A DNA stretch of 37,977 nt from Granulosicoccaceae bacterium (GTDB lineage Bacteria; Pseudomonadota; Gammaproteobacteria; Granulosicoccales; Granulosicoccaceae), in NCBI GenBank assembly GCA_020629835.1, contig JAHDCO010000038.1:1-37977 (forward strand), in the 5' to 3' direction. The notes below the pieces were generated by a model. The model was not told the origin of the DNA. It searched no databases and saw only the letters and a list, made by a program, of their open reading frames with translations. Position 1 is the stretch's first letter; each line of letters starts with the position of its first letter. The translations under genes were made by a program, and so were the position numbers. Shown in pieces: positions 15,538 through 23,220 of the stretch.

Positions 15538-16540
15538 GGTTCACTCCTTCTGAAGCGTCCTGGCTACTGGCTTCGCGCAGTGGTTCAGCGTTACCCATGA
15601 TGGTGGACATCACCGCCATACGAACAGCCAACCCGTTCGTTACTTGATCGAGGATGACTGACTGAGGTCCATCGGCCACATCGGCTGCAATTTCCACCCC
15701 TCGATTGGTTGGCCCTGGGTGCATAACAATGGCGTCCGATTTCGCAAGCGACAAGCGTTCGCGGGTCAAGCCATAGGTAGAGAAGAATTCGCGCGAACTT
15801 GGCACGGTGATACCACTCATGCGTTCGGTTTGTAGCCGTAAGCCCATGATGACATCGGCATCTTTTAAGGCCACGTCCACATCGCTGTACCAGGTAACAC
15901 CTAAGCTTTCGACGTTGGTTGGCATAAGCGTACGCGGCCCCACCACACGAATTTCGCCGGCCCCGAGTGTGTTTAACGCTGCAATGCCAGAGCGTGCTAC
16001 ACGTGAATGGCGGATGTCACCGATGATCACCACACACAGCGGTTCAAACGCGCCTTTGTGCTGACGGATGGTGAACATGTCCAGCATGCCCTGGGTTGGG
16101 TGGGAGGCTTGCCCGTCACCGCCGTTAACGACATTGACTGTGGGTTTTACATGTCGTGCAATAAAATCCGCCGCACCGGATTCACCATGTCGAACAATAA
16201 ACATATCGCATTGCAAAGACTCCAGAACGCGCAAGGTATCCAGTAGAGACTCGCCTTTGGTGGTGGAGCTGGTGACCAAATCAACGTTCAATAAATCGGC
16301 TGATAAGCGTTTGGCCGCTAGTTCAAACGCCGTACGCGTGCGTGTGCTGTTTTCGAAAAACAGGTTGGCTACGGTTTTACCGCGCAGCAGCGGTACGTTC
16401 TTGATGACCCGATCTCCCACCTGGGTGAAGTTTTCTGCGGTATCCATAATGGAGGTTAGGGTGGCTTTATCCAGGCCATCCAGGGTCAGGAAATGTTGCA
16501 GCGTACCCAGTGAATTGAACTGCGGACTCGGTAAGCTCAC
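15530..16540 (-). CDS. pyrB: Aspartate carbamoyltransferase catalytic subunit
   Basis: A 336-residue enzyme of pyrimidine synthesis: carbamoyl phosphate plus L-aspartate to N-carbamoyl-aspartate. Carbamoyl-phosphate loop [13 protein letters not shown] (61-73), [12 protein letters not shown], the aspartate-domain loop GLRLQTERM, and [13 protein letters not shown] are present. It has the extra N-terminal segment seen in class A PyrB that pairs with PyrC'. Its start overlaps pyrR by 4 bases and its end overlaps pyrC' by 8, a tightly coupled arrangement. No pyrI regulatory subunit is present. Confidence 0.97.
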   Translation of the reverse strand: MSLPSPQFNSLGTLQHFLTLDGLDKATLTSIMDTAENFTQVGDRVIKNVPLLRGKTVANLFFENSTRTRTAFELAAKRLSADLLNVDLVTSSTTKGESLLDTLRVLESLQCDMFIVRHGESGAADFIARHVKPTVNVVNGGDGQASHPTQGMLDMFTIRQHKGAFEPLCVVIIGDIRHSRVARSGIAALNTLGAGEIRVVGPRTLMPTNVESLGVTWYSDVDVALKDADVIMGLRLQTERMSGITVPSSREFFSTYGLTRERLSLAKSDAIVMHPGPTNRGVEIAADVADGPQSVILDQVTNGLAVRMAVMSTIMGNAEPLREASSQDASEGVNRG

Positions 16541-17037
16541 GAGCGCTCACCGATATCTAACGACCAGGGGTTGGTGTTGAGTTGCACATGCGCCGAATCG
16601 GACAAGTTCATGTTTTCGCCGACCACATCGGCGCGAATCGGAAGTTCATGACCATCGCGCTGCACCAGCACAGCCAATGTGATTCGGGACGGGCGACCGA
16701 AATCAAAGATCTCATTCATGGCAGCGCGTACCGTTCGCCCAGTACTCAGCACATCATCGACGAGAAGAATGTGCTTGCCATCAATGGGGGCCTGTAGGGT
16801 GGAAGGGCCAACAACTGGATGCAGCCCAACCGAACTGAAGTCATCGCGGTAGAACGAGATGTTCAATTCACCTAAAGGCGTTTGTATGCCCAGCGCTTCG
16901 TGCAGTGCGGCGGCAACCGACACGCCTCCGGTTTTGATGCCAATCATCACAACGGATGGATCAGACTCACAAAAAGGAGCCAGCTGTTGCTGCATTCGGT
17001 CAAGCATCTGCTCGACGGTGGGTGTGTCAACGTGCAA
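16537..17037 (-). CDS. pyrR: Bifunctional regulator/uracil phosphoribosyltransferase family protein PyrR
   Basis: A 166-residue phosphoribosyltransferase-fold protein. The PRPP-binding loop [10 protein letters not shown] (93-102), [15 protein letters not shown] (31-45) and [12 protein letters not shown] (57-68) are typical of PyrR. Family members regulate pyr genes by RNA attenuation in Gram-positives and may have uracil phosphoribosyltransferase activity; in gammaproteobacteria its regulatory role is less certain. The only start near the expected position is TTG at 17037; an ATG 10 codons later (17007) is possible. It overlaps ruvX by 11 bases and pyrB by 4. I see no PyrR-type anti-antiterminator hairpin nearby. 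Confidence 0.93.
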   Translation of the reverse strand: MHVDTPTVEQMLDRMQQQLAPFCESDPSVVMIGIKTGGVSVAAALHEALGIQTPLGELNISFYRDDFSSVGLHPVVGPSTLQAPIDGKHILLVDDVLSTGRTVRAAMNEIFDFGRPSRITLAVLVQRDGHELPIRADVVGENMNLSDSAHVQLNTNPWSLDIGERS

Positions 17038-17467
17038 ACCAGCGTTCCAGAATTAAGGCCGCGGCTAGTGTATCCACATCTTCCTTGCGTGTGCGCTTAC
17101 GTCGTTGACCAGATTGTCGAAGTTGGGCCAGTGTCTCACTGGCCTGGATAGAGGAGTAGCGCTCATCCATCCAATGCACGGGCAGCGAGAATCGTTTCGC
17201 ACAGCGCTTACCGAAGCCTTTGGCCTCGTAAGCGATGGATTGCATCTCACCGTCGGCGGTCAGTGGAAGCCCCACCACCAACCCTACTGGCTGCCATTCG
17301 GACACGATGCCATCAAGAACGGCCCAGTCAGGGGTGCCATTGGTATTTCTGACCGAGGATAGGGGGTCTGCTGTGCCTAAATGAACCGTGCCTTTTGCAA
17401 CCCCAATACGTTTCAGCCCGAAATCGAATCCCAGCCAGAGACCATCGCTGACTTCGCCTTCAGGCAT
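17027..17467 (-). CDS. ruvX: Putative pre-16S rRNA nuclease / Holliday-junction resolvase-like RuvX (YqgF)
   Basis: A 146-residue RNase H-fold protein. Motifs: GFDFGLKRIGVA (13-24) carrying the first catalytic Asp, GLVVGLPLTADGE in the middle, VHWMDERYSS with the second acidic residue, and [13 protein letters not shown] with the last Asp. YqgF of E. coli is an essential enzyme for 16S rRNA 5'-end maturation; an older name links it to Holliday-junction resolution. It sits between yqgE and pyrR with overlaps on both sides (8 and 11 bases), the usual gammaproteobacterial order. Confidence 0.94.
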   Translation of the reverse strand: MPEGEVSDGLWLGFDFGLKRIGVAKGTVHLGTADPLSSVRNTNGTPDWAVLDGIVSEWQPVGLVVGLPLTADGEMQSIAYEAKGFGKRCAKRFSLPVHWMDERYSSIQASETLAQLRQSGQRRKRTRKEDVDTLAAALILERWFAR

Positions 17468-18011
17468 TTCCAGACTGTGTCACCAAAACGTTCATATCGA
17501 TGCCAATCCGGTTGGCAACGGCCTCTCGTCGAGCATCCAGCTCTGTATTAAACAGGATGTCGGCGCTGGCGGGGCTGGTTAGCCACGCGTTGTCGGCGAT
17601 CTCGGCTTCCAGCTGCCCGGCCGCCCAACCGGCATGGCCCAGCACCACCAGGTGTTCATCCGGTTCCTCGCCGGCCGCCAGTGCTTCCAGCACATCACGC
17701 GAACTGGATAAAGAGACTCCGCCGGCGAAGTTTTGTGTGCCTTCGAACCTCGGGCCGGGCGGGTGCAGCACGATACCATTTTGCTGATCTACCGGGCCAC
17801 CACGCAGTACCAACTCATGTTGCAGCTCACGATTGGAATTTTTGATGTCCAACTGCGAGAACACCTCGCCCAGATGCAAACCCATGGGTTTGTTGATCAC
17901 GACGCCCCAGGCGCCATCCTGGTTGTGTTCCACCAAATAAATGAGCGATCGACCAAACACATCGTCGGTCAATTGGGGCATGGACAGTAAGAAGTGATGC
18001 GTTAAATTCAT
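17460..18011 (-). CDS. yqgE: YqgE/AlgH family protein
   Basis: A 183-residue protein of the UPF0301 (YqgE/AlgH) family. Family signatures: NLTHHFLLSMPQL at the start, FGRSLIYLVEHNQDGAWGVV, LVLRGGPVDQQNGIVLHPPG, and VVLGHAGWAAGQLEAEIADNAW. AlgH has been linked to alginate regulation in Pseudomonas, but the molecular function is not known. It lies between tonB and ruvX and overlaps ruvX by 8 bases, as in many gammaproteobacteria. Confidence 0.95.
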   Translation of the reverse strand: MNLTHHFLLSMPQLTDDVFGRSLIYLVEHNQDGAWGVVINKPMGLHLGEVFSQLDIKNSNRELQHELVLRGGPVDQQNGIVLHPPGPRFEGTQNFAGGVSLSSSRDVLEALAAGEEPDEHLVVLGHAGWAAGQLEAEIADNAWLTSPASADILFNTELDARREAVANRIGIDMNVLVTQSGNA

Positions 18012-18023
18012 GCCGATAGCACT

Positions 18024-18905
18024 TCAGTAGCTAATGACTGAGTTTGTGCTCTGAAATTCCCAGGTTCGCGTGATGTACAGGATATCGGTTTCATCCCCCA
18101 GGCGTCCGGTTAGCGGTTCGAAAGGACCGGACAGTGACACCAATTGCTTGGCGGATGCGTCGAGCACGGAAAATCCAGAGCTCTCTTCAATCAAGATGCT
18201 CTCGATATCACCGTTTTTGTAAATCCCGACTGTCATGACCAGGGCGCCTGTTAACTCACTTTTTCGCACGTCCTCGGGGTAATTAAGGTTTCCAATCCGC
18301 TCGACGCGCTCTACCCATCGGTACATGTACTCCGCCGAAACGGATTCATGGGTGCGGGCGGTCAGGTATTTTTTGCGGGGGCGCTTTGCGAATTCTTCTT
18401 GTTGGCGTTCGATTTCAGCGCTCAGGCGAGCGATGTCTAAATCCTGTTCAATGACCACCGTATCGATCACGGGCTTCTGGATGAGATTATCTGGCGTGAT
18501 GTCTACCGAGTTAATCAGATCCTCTCCCAGGATGGAGGTGATGACGGTGGCTTCGGTCGCCGCGGCTGCTTCCGGAGCGCTCGCTTGAGCGGCAACCGGT
18601 GCTATGCCGTCCATTTCAGAGTCCAGTGGGCTGGAAAACGGCGAGGCGGGGCGGTCGTTTTCATCAGACTCCCCACCCCCGTCTTGGGCGCTCTGTGCCA
18701 GATAGTCGGCCTCTTCCGGGCGCTCCGAATCGGTTTCCTGTTGCACCAGCAACACCTCCAGCGAACGCGGGGTGCGCATGTCGTTTAAGAAGGGTTCGAA
18801 ACTGATACCCAAAATAATCAATGCGTGCAGGGCAGCCGCCCCGAACAATGCCATGGTAAGCACGTCAGGGTGGCGCCCGGGCATTTTTTCAGCGATGCCG
18901 GCCAT
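18024..18905 (-). CDS. TonB-family protein, TonB3-like
   Basis: A 293-residue bitopic protein. One N-terminal transmembrane segment (about 16-36, TMALFGAAALHALIILGISF) contains the His of the SxxxH-like motif. A long acidic, Ser/Ala-rich linker follows instead of the Pro/Lys-rich rod of TonB1. A segment rich in Glu/Gln/Arg (IERQQEEFAKRPRKKY) precedes the C-terminal TonB fold (about 200-293, NLNYPEDVRKSELTGALVM.. to ..ILYITRTWEF). Position between gshB and yqgE, next to pilG, matches P. aeruginosa tonB3 (PA0406), reported to be needed for twitching motility and pilus assembly. I therefore infer an envelope role linked to type IV pili rather than iron uptake. There is no exbB/exbD next to it. 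Confidence 0.88.
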   Translation of the reverse strand: MAGIAEKMPGRHPDVLTMALFGAAALHALIILGISFEPFLNDMRTPRSLEVLLVQQETDSERPEEADYLAQSAQDGGGESDENDRPASPFSSPLDSEMDGIAPVAAQASAPEAAAATEATVITSILGEDLINSVDITPDNLIQKPVIDTVVIEQDLDIARLSAEIERQQEEFAKRPRKKYLTARTHESVSAEYMYRWVERVERIGNLNYPEDVRKSELTGALVMTVGIYKNGDIESILIEESSGFSVLDASAKQLVSLSGPFEPLTGRLGDETDILYITRTWEFQSTNSVISY

Positions 18906-18939
18906 AGTCAGGAGTTTAGGTCAGGCTACGCCGGGTTGC

Positions 18940-19929
18940 TCAGCCCAATTGAGCTTCCAGCGCATCAAAATACTCATCGCTGATACCACGCGAATACCCA
19001 TTGCTGTCCGCCGGAGCAGCCTCTGGCAGTTGCTTCCGATGGGCATCGATTTCTCTGGCGCAGGTGGGGCTTGTGACATTGATTTCTGTGAGGTAACGAC
19101 CGATGACATCCAGGCCTACAAAATCCAGACCTTTTTCCAGCAACATGGGTGCAACCGTTGACGCAATTTCACGGTCGCGTTCGGTGAGCGCCACGGGTAC
19201 GCCGCGGCCACCGGCCGCCAGATTGCCCCGGGTCTCACCGGCCAGGGGAATTCTGGCCAGGGCAAACGGGACCGGCTCGCCCGCTACCACTAAAATACGC
19301 TTGTCTCCGTCTACGATTTCAGGCACGTAGCGCTGCGCCATAATGGGCACTGTGCCAGCAAGCGTTGCTGTGCCTAATATCATGCTGATGTTTGGATCGT
19401 CTGGGGTTAGCCGGAAGATGCCCATGCCCCCCATGCCATCCAAGGGTTTAACGATGACATCCTGTTCCTCTTTGATAAACGCCTTTAATCGATCAACACT
19501 GGAGGTGACCAGGGTGGTGGGCGTTAGCTCGGGGTAGGCCAGGGTTGCGAGTTTTTCGTTAACGTCGCGAAGTGAACCTGGACGGTTGCTGACCAGCGTA
19601 CCTTCCGCAGCGGCCCGTTCAAGCAGATAGGTTGTGAAGATAAAATTCATGTCGAACGGCGGGTCTTTGCGCATCAGCACGATATCGTGATTCGCCAGTG
19701 GCACAGCATCCTCGGATAGCACTTCGAACCAGTGTTCATTGTCATCGAACACGCGAACCTGTCGTCGGCGAGTGTGCACCGCGTTACCCGACACAAACAG
19801 GTCGTTCGGGTGCATGACAAAACATGACCAGCCGCGAGCCTGGGCGGCCAGCAGCATAGCCAGCGTTGTGTCCTTGTAGGGGGTGATAGATTCGATAGGA
19901 TCCATCACAACAGCCAGGGTCAAACTCAT
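18940..19929 (-). CDS. gshB: Glutathione synthetase
   Basis: A 329-residue ATP-grasp enzyme joining gamma-glutamylcysteine and glycine. N-terminal LAVVMDPIESITPYKDTTLAML, the MRKDPPFDMNFIFTTYLLE substrate domain, VIVKPLDGMGGMGIFR (ATP loop, about 158-173), and the C-terminal DFVGLDVIGRYLTEINVTSPTC are all strongly diagnostic. Length is close to the 316 residues of E. coli GshB. It is the first gene of the minus-strand gshB-tonB-yqgE-ruvX-pyrR-pyrB-pyrC' group, and divergent from pilG across about 120 bases. Confidence 0.97.
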   Translation of the reverse strand: MSLTLAVVMDPIESITPYKDTTLAMLLAAQARGWSCFVMHPNDLFVSGNAVHTRRRQVRVFDDNEHWFEVLSEDAVPLANHDIVLMRKDPPFDMNFIFTTYLLERAAAEGTLVSNRPGSLRDVNEKLATLAYPELTPTTLVTSSVDRLKAFIKEEQDVIVKPLDGMGGMGIFRLTPDDPNISMILGTATLAGTVPIMAQRYVPEIVDGDKRILVVAGEPVPFALARIPLAGETRGNLAAGGRGVPVALTERDREIASTVAPMLLEKGLDFVGLDVIGRYLTEINVTSPTCAREIDAHRKQLPEAAPADSNGYSRGISDEYFDALEAQLG

Positions 19930-20052
19930 AAATCGTTCACCGTCGTAAAATTACTTGCAGTATTGCATGACTAAGCGGCTTTTTAAGGGCTGCTCAATGG
20001 GGTAACCTTTGAGCCCCTTCTCCCCCTTTTCGTTCGATTGCGAGACCAGTGC

Positions 20053-20514
20053 ATGACAGAGCCGGACGTTCCCAGTGCCAAGCCTTCCGAGATTCGGGTT
20101 TTGCTTGTTGATGACAGTAAGTCGGCTCGCCGCGTCACCACGGCGCAACTCAACGCGGCCGGGTATGAGGTCATCACAGCCAGCGATGGTTTCGCAGCCC
20201 TGGCGGATGTGGTGGCCCATCGTCCGCACATCGTGGTAGCCGATATTGTCATGCCGCGATTAGACGGTTATCAGACTTGCGCCTTAATAAAGCACAACCC
20301 GGATTACCAACAGATACCTGTTGTTCTGGTCTCCAGCCGCGACGGCCTGTTCGATCGAGCGCGTGGCCGCCTGGTGGGTGCCGATGAGCACCTGGCCAAA
20401 CCCTATAGCGAAGAGACACTGCTGGCCACCTTAAAACGCTGTCTGGACGACACGGTCGAAAACACAGAACACGCAACGACGGCCACCGAAGACGATCTTG
20501 TTTCGCCGCTATGA
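20053..20514 (+). CDS. pilG: Twitching-motility response regulator PilG
   Basis: A 153-residue single-domain CheY-like response regulator of the Pil-Chp pathway, thought to promote pilus extension. Acidic pocket VLLVDDSKSARR (16-27), predicted phosphoacceptor Asp64 in VVADIVMPRLDGYQ, the switch VVLVSSRDGLFDRARG and the conserved Lys in HLAKPYSEETLL. I use the ATG at 20053; a TTG five codons earlier is also in frame. It is the first gene of pilG-pilH-pilI-pilJ-chpA, and its stop overlaps the pilH start by 4 bases. Confidence 0.94.
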   Translation: MTEPDVPSAKPSEIRVLLVDDSKSARRVTTAQLNAAGYEVITASDGFAALADVVAHRPHIVVADIVMPRLDGYQTCALIKHNPDYQQIPVVLVSSRDGLFDRARGRLVGADEHLAKPYSEETLLATLKRCLDDTVENTEHATTATEDDLVSPL

Positions 20515-20879
20515 GTGTTGTGCTGATTATTGAAGACTCGCCCACGGATGCACATGTGTATCGAAAGGCGCTGGAAGCCTCCGGCCACCGTGTGTTGCAT
20601 GCACCAAACGCCGACGTAGGCGTACCCATGGCCGACATGGAAAACCCGGACGTCATTTTGATGGACATCGTTATGCCGGGTATGAATGGGTTCCAGGCCA
20701 CTCGTCAGCTGAATAAGCAGCCGTCCACTCGACACATACCGATCATCATGTTGTCCACTAAATCTCAGGAAACCGATCGGATATGGGCGCTGCGACAAGG
20801 CGCAGCCGACTACCTGGTGAAGCCGGTGCCAAAACCTGTCCTGTTGGATGCGGTTAAAGCGGCATTGGTGGCTGCATGA
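20511..20879 (+). CDS. pilH: Twitching-motility response regulator PilH
   Basis: A 122-residue CheY-like protein: VLIIEDSPTDAHVYRK (4-19), phosphoacceptor Asp52 in VILMDIVMPGMNGFQ, IIMLSTKSQETDRIWALRQG and the conserved Lys in DYLVKPVPKPVLLD. In P. aeruginosa, PilH acts with PilG, promotes retraction, and may act as a phosphate sink. Overlaps of 4 bases with both pilG and pilI point to one mRNA. Confidence 0.95.
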   Translation: MSVVLIIEDSPTDAHVYRKALEASGHRVLHAPNADVGVPMADMENPDVILMDIVMPGMNGFQATRQLNKQPSTRHIPIIMLSTKSQETDRIWALRQGAADYLVKPVPKPVLLDAVKAALVAA

Positions 20880-21340
20880 TCACACCAGAAAATGAGCAAG
20901 CGTGTTTGTTGTTTCGTGTAGCAACAACGCGTTGGGCAACGGACGTCGCATCCGTGCAACGCGTATTACAGGACGTTGTGGTTTATCCCGTCATGGGCAC
21001 ACAACACTGGTTTCCTGGTCTGTGTCATGTAGACGGGCAGTTGCTGCCAGTATCGGATTTAGCACTTTGGCTTAACCTGGCCGTTTCCGACAACCCGCAA
21101 TCTGATCCGGTTATTCAATTGCATCCGCATCACGGGTTAGTAGGCTTGCGTGTCACCGAAGTCATCGGCACTGAAACACTGACCTTTCAAAGCAGCGACG
21201 CAGAACCTACCGGCACGCACTTGCCCGGCGCCGCAGAACTTACTGCAATGCACAACGGCCATGCCTATCGATGGGTGGATGCGTCTTCACTGATTCAATC
21301 ACCGGCTTTTGTGGCTATTGGTGAAGTAGGCGCGGCGTAA
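20876..21340 (+). CDS. pilI: CheW-like adaptor PilI
   Basis: A 154-residue CheW-domain protein that should couple the PilJ receptor to the ChpA kinase. It begins LLFRVATTRWATDVASVQRVLQ, a degenerate CheW start, followed by WFPGLCHVDGQLLPVSDLALWL, the most conserved CheW strand pair, and GLRVTEVIGTETL. The C-terminal HAYRWVDASSLIQSPAFVAIG fits the last CheW strand. Similarity is moderate, but the location between pilH and pilJ is decisive. It overlaps pilH by 4 bases and pilJ by 1. Confidence 0.9.
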   Translation: MITPENEQACLLFRVATTRWATDVASVQRVLQDVVVYPVMGTQHWFPGLCHVDGQLLPVSDLALWLNLAVSDNPQSDPVIQLHPHHGLVGLRVTEVIGTETLTFQSSDAEPTGTHLPGAAELTAMHNGHAYRWVDASSLIQSPAFVAIGEVGAA

Positions 21341-23220
21341 TGTTGACGAAACTGCGAAACGCCTTAAGTGATGTACGTACAGGCTGGGCAATGTGTTCGA
21401 GGCGGGCAATCGCGATCTGGTGTGTTTGCTTTGCCCTGTGTGTATTGATATGGCTAACAGGTCTTGCGGCAAAGAACCAGACTGAATCGTTGCTGCGAAA
21501 CGCAATCCCCGGGCAGGTGCAGCAAACCGTAGAAAACGCGGTAGAGGGTGGGCCCACGCCGCTTGTGTTATTGGATGAGCCTGAGTCGCTTGATCAGAAT
21601 GCGTTAAAACAAATCAGTGAAACCGCGCTCACGCTGCATTCACAGTTGCAACAACAAACACCAATGTCTGCTAACCATGCCGTGCATGCCGGGCGCGTGG
21701 CAGGTTTAGCGGTTGCGATGCGGCAGGACCAACTAACCAACAGTAACGCATCGTTCTGGCAGCCGATATCCGGCGCTATTGCTGAACTGGAAGCCGCTGT
21801 TCGGTTGGGTGATATCGACTCTGAAGATTCAAAAGATTTGATTGTTGAGTTACGCACTCGTTACGCGCAGCTTCGATCAGGGACCAGGACCGTTGGTGAT
21901 ACACCGGCTTCCGTTTCTCAAACAGCTGCGATAAGTCCTGCGATCACTGCCATGCCTTTGCATTGGTCGCTAGCGCTGTTGCCTTGGCTGCTGTTTTTAT
22001 TGCCGCTGTTTTGCATCGGCTTTGCGTGGGTGGGTTTAGCGCGTATCGCACGTAGGCATTTTGAGCAAAAACCAGAAGCCGGCTACCAGCAACTCGTCAA
22101 CGAAGAGGTTACCCGCAACATGACAGCGGCGGCTCCCGTAGTGAATCGCCACGCGGCCGAGCGGCGCACACAGGCGGCCATCTTGCAGCTTCTTGATGAG
22201 ATGGAACCCTTGGCTGAAGGCGACTTGACCCATGAAGCCAGCGTGACCGAAGACTTAACCGGGGCGTTGGCCGATGCCTTTAATCAAGCGGTGCATAAAC
22301 TTCGGCGCCTGGTCGTACAGATCAATCGATCCAGTGGTGAAGTTCGTGCTGCCGTATCGCTGTCGCGCCAGCGTACGCTAAGCATGGCAAAACAAGGGGC
22401 CAGCCAGGCACGAGAAGTCACGCGGACGTATGAGCGGTTAGAACAGATGCAAAAAGACGTCGCGTCTTTGTCTACCACCACATCACAGGTTGCTGAGCGG
22501 GCCTACGATGTAGCCACGCAAACCGACAGTGCCGCAGTCGCGGTTGCGCACAGCGCTGAATCTATTCAGGTTATGCGTCAGCAAGCTAACGCGGCGGAAC
22601 GTTGTATTCAGCGTTTAGTGAACAGCACACAAAGTATTGAAGCGCGATTGGCGGATGTACAAAAAGCGGCAAGCCGTACGGAGCTCCTGGCCTTAAACAG
22701 TACGATTGAAGCGGCATCCAGGCAAACGGTCACCGATGGTGCTGCATACGCTGTCACGCAGCAAAACAAGTTACACCCATCTGCAAAGCGCTATGCCGAG
22801 CTTTCTACTGATGTATCGGCTTTGTCCGCTGTGTTGGGTAGCGCCAGTCGGGATATCGAGCAGTTGGTTGACATTATTCGTGATGAAGTCAAAGAGAGCG
22901 TCGATGCGATGCAGGCAACGCTGCATCAGGCTGATCAAACAGAAGCACAAAGCGTTCAAGCAACCGAGCATTTAAAGCAAATCGCTAAAGCTACCGATGC
23001 GCTTCAGCAAGCGGCCGCCGAGATTGCGCAAAGAACCGCCGTGCAGGCGCAAGGCCTGTTGGAAGTTGCTGAAACAACCGGCGTGATTAACGAGATAACA
23101 CACAGTAATGCTACTGCGTTATCACAGGCTGTTAGCGATTTGCAAAAACTGGAAAATCTGTCCAACTCGCTGGATGCGTCAGTACACGGGTTTCGCTTGC
23201 CTGCCGAGGGCACATCATGA
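21340..23220 (+). CDS. pilJ: Type IV pilus methyl-accepting chemoreceptor PilJ
   Basis: A 626-residue transmembrane receptor. TM1 is about 23-44 (AIWCVCFALCVLIWLTGLAA) and TM2 about 208-232 (WSLALLPWLLFLLPLFCIGF). They flank a periplasmic domain of about 160 residues, smaller than in P. aeruginosa PilJ (682 residues in total, from memory). A HAMP-like segment (EMEPLAEGDLTHEASVTEDL) and a long coiled-coil signalling domain follow. The signalling tip is near 447-465 (ELLALNSTIEAASRQTVTDG). The expected LLALNAAIEAARAGE tip is recognisable only as LLALNSTIEAAS, and the following GRGFAVVADEVR is missing or unrecognisable. Downstream the next gene is chpA, without pilK. Confidence 0.92.
   Translation: MLTKLRNALSDVRTGWAMCSRRAIAIWCVCFALCVLIWLTGLAAKNQTESLLRNAIPGQVQQTVENAVEGGPTPLVLLDEPESLDQNALKQISETALTLHSQLQQQTPMSANHAVHAGRVAGLAVAMRQDQLTNSNASFWQPISGAIAELEAAVRLGDIDSEDSKDLIVELRTRYAQLRSGTRTVGDTPASVSQTAAISPAITAMPLHWSLALLPWLLFLLPLFCIGFAWVGLARIARRHFEQKPEAGYQQLVNEEVTRNMTAAAPVVNRHAAERRTQAAILQLLDEMEPLAEGDLTHEASVTEDLTGALADAFNQAVHKLRRLVVQINRSSGEVRAAVSLSRQRTLSMAKQGASQAREVTRTYERLEQMQKDVASLSTTTSQVAERAYDVATQTDSAAVAVAHSAESIQVMRQQANAAERCIQRLVNSTQSIEARLADVQKAASRTELLALNSTIEAASRQTVTDGAAYAVTQQNKLHPSAKRYAELSTDVSALSAVLGSASRDIEQLVDIIRDEVKESVDAMQATLHQADQTEAQSVQATEHLKQIAKATDALQQAAAEIAQRTAVQAQGLLEVAETTGVINEITHSNATALSQAVSDLQKLENLSNSLDASVHGFRLPAEGTS

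Noticed and set aside
21340-23220. Possible frameshift in pilJ at the divergent tip
   Set aside because: The reading frame is open from end to end with overlaps to both neighbours, and the coiled coil resumes in frame after the tip. Kept as a finding on divergence instead.
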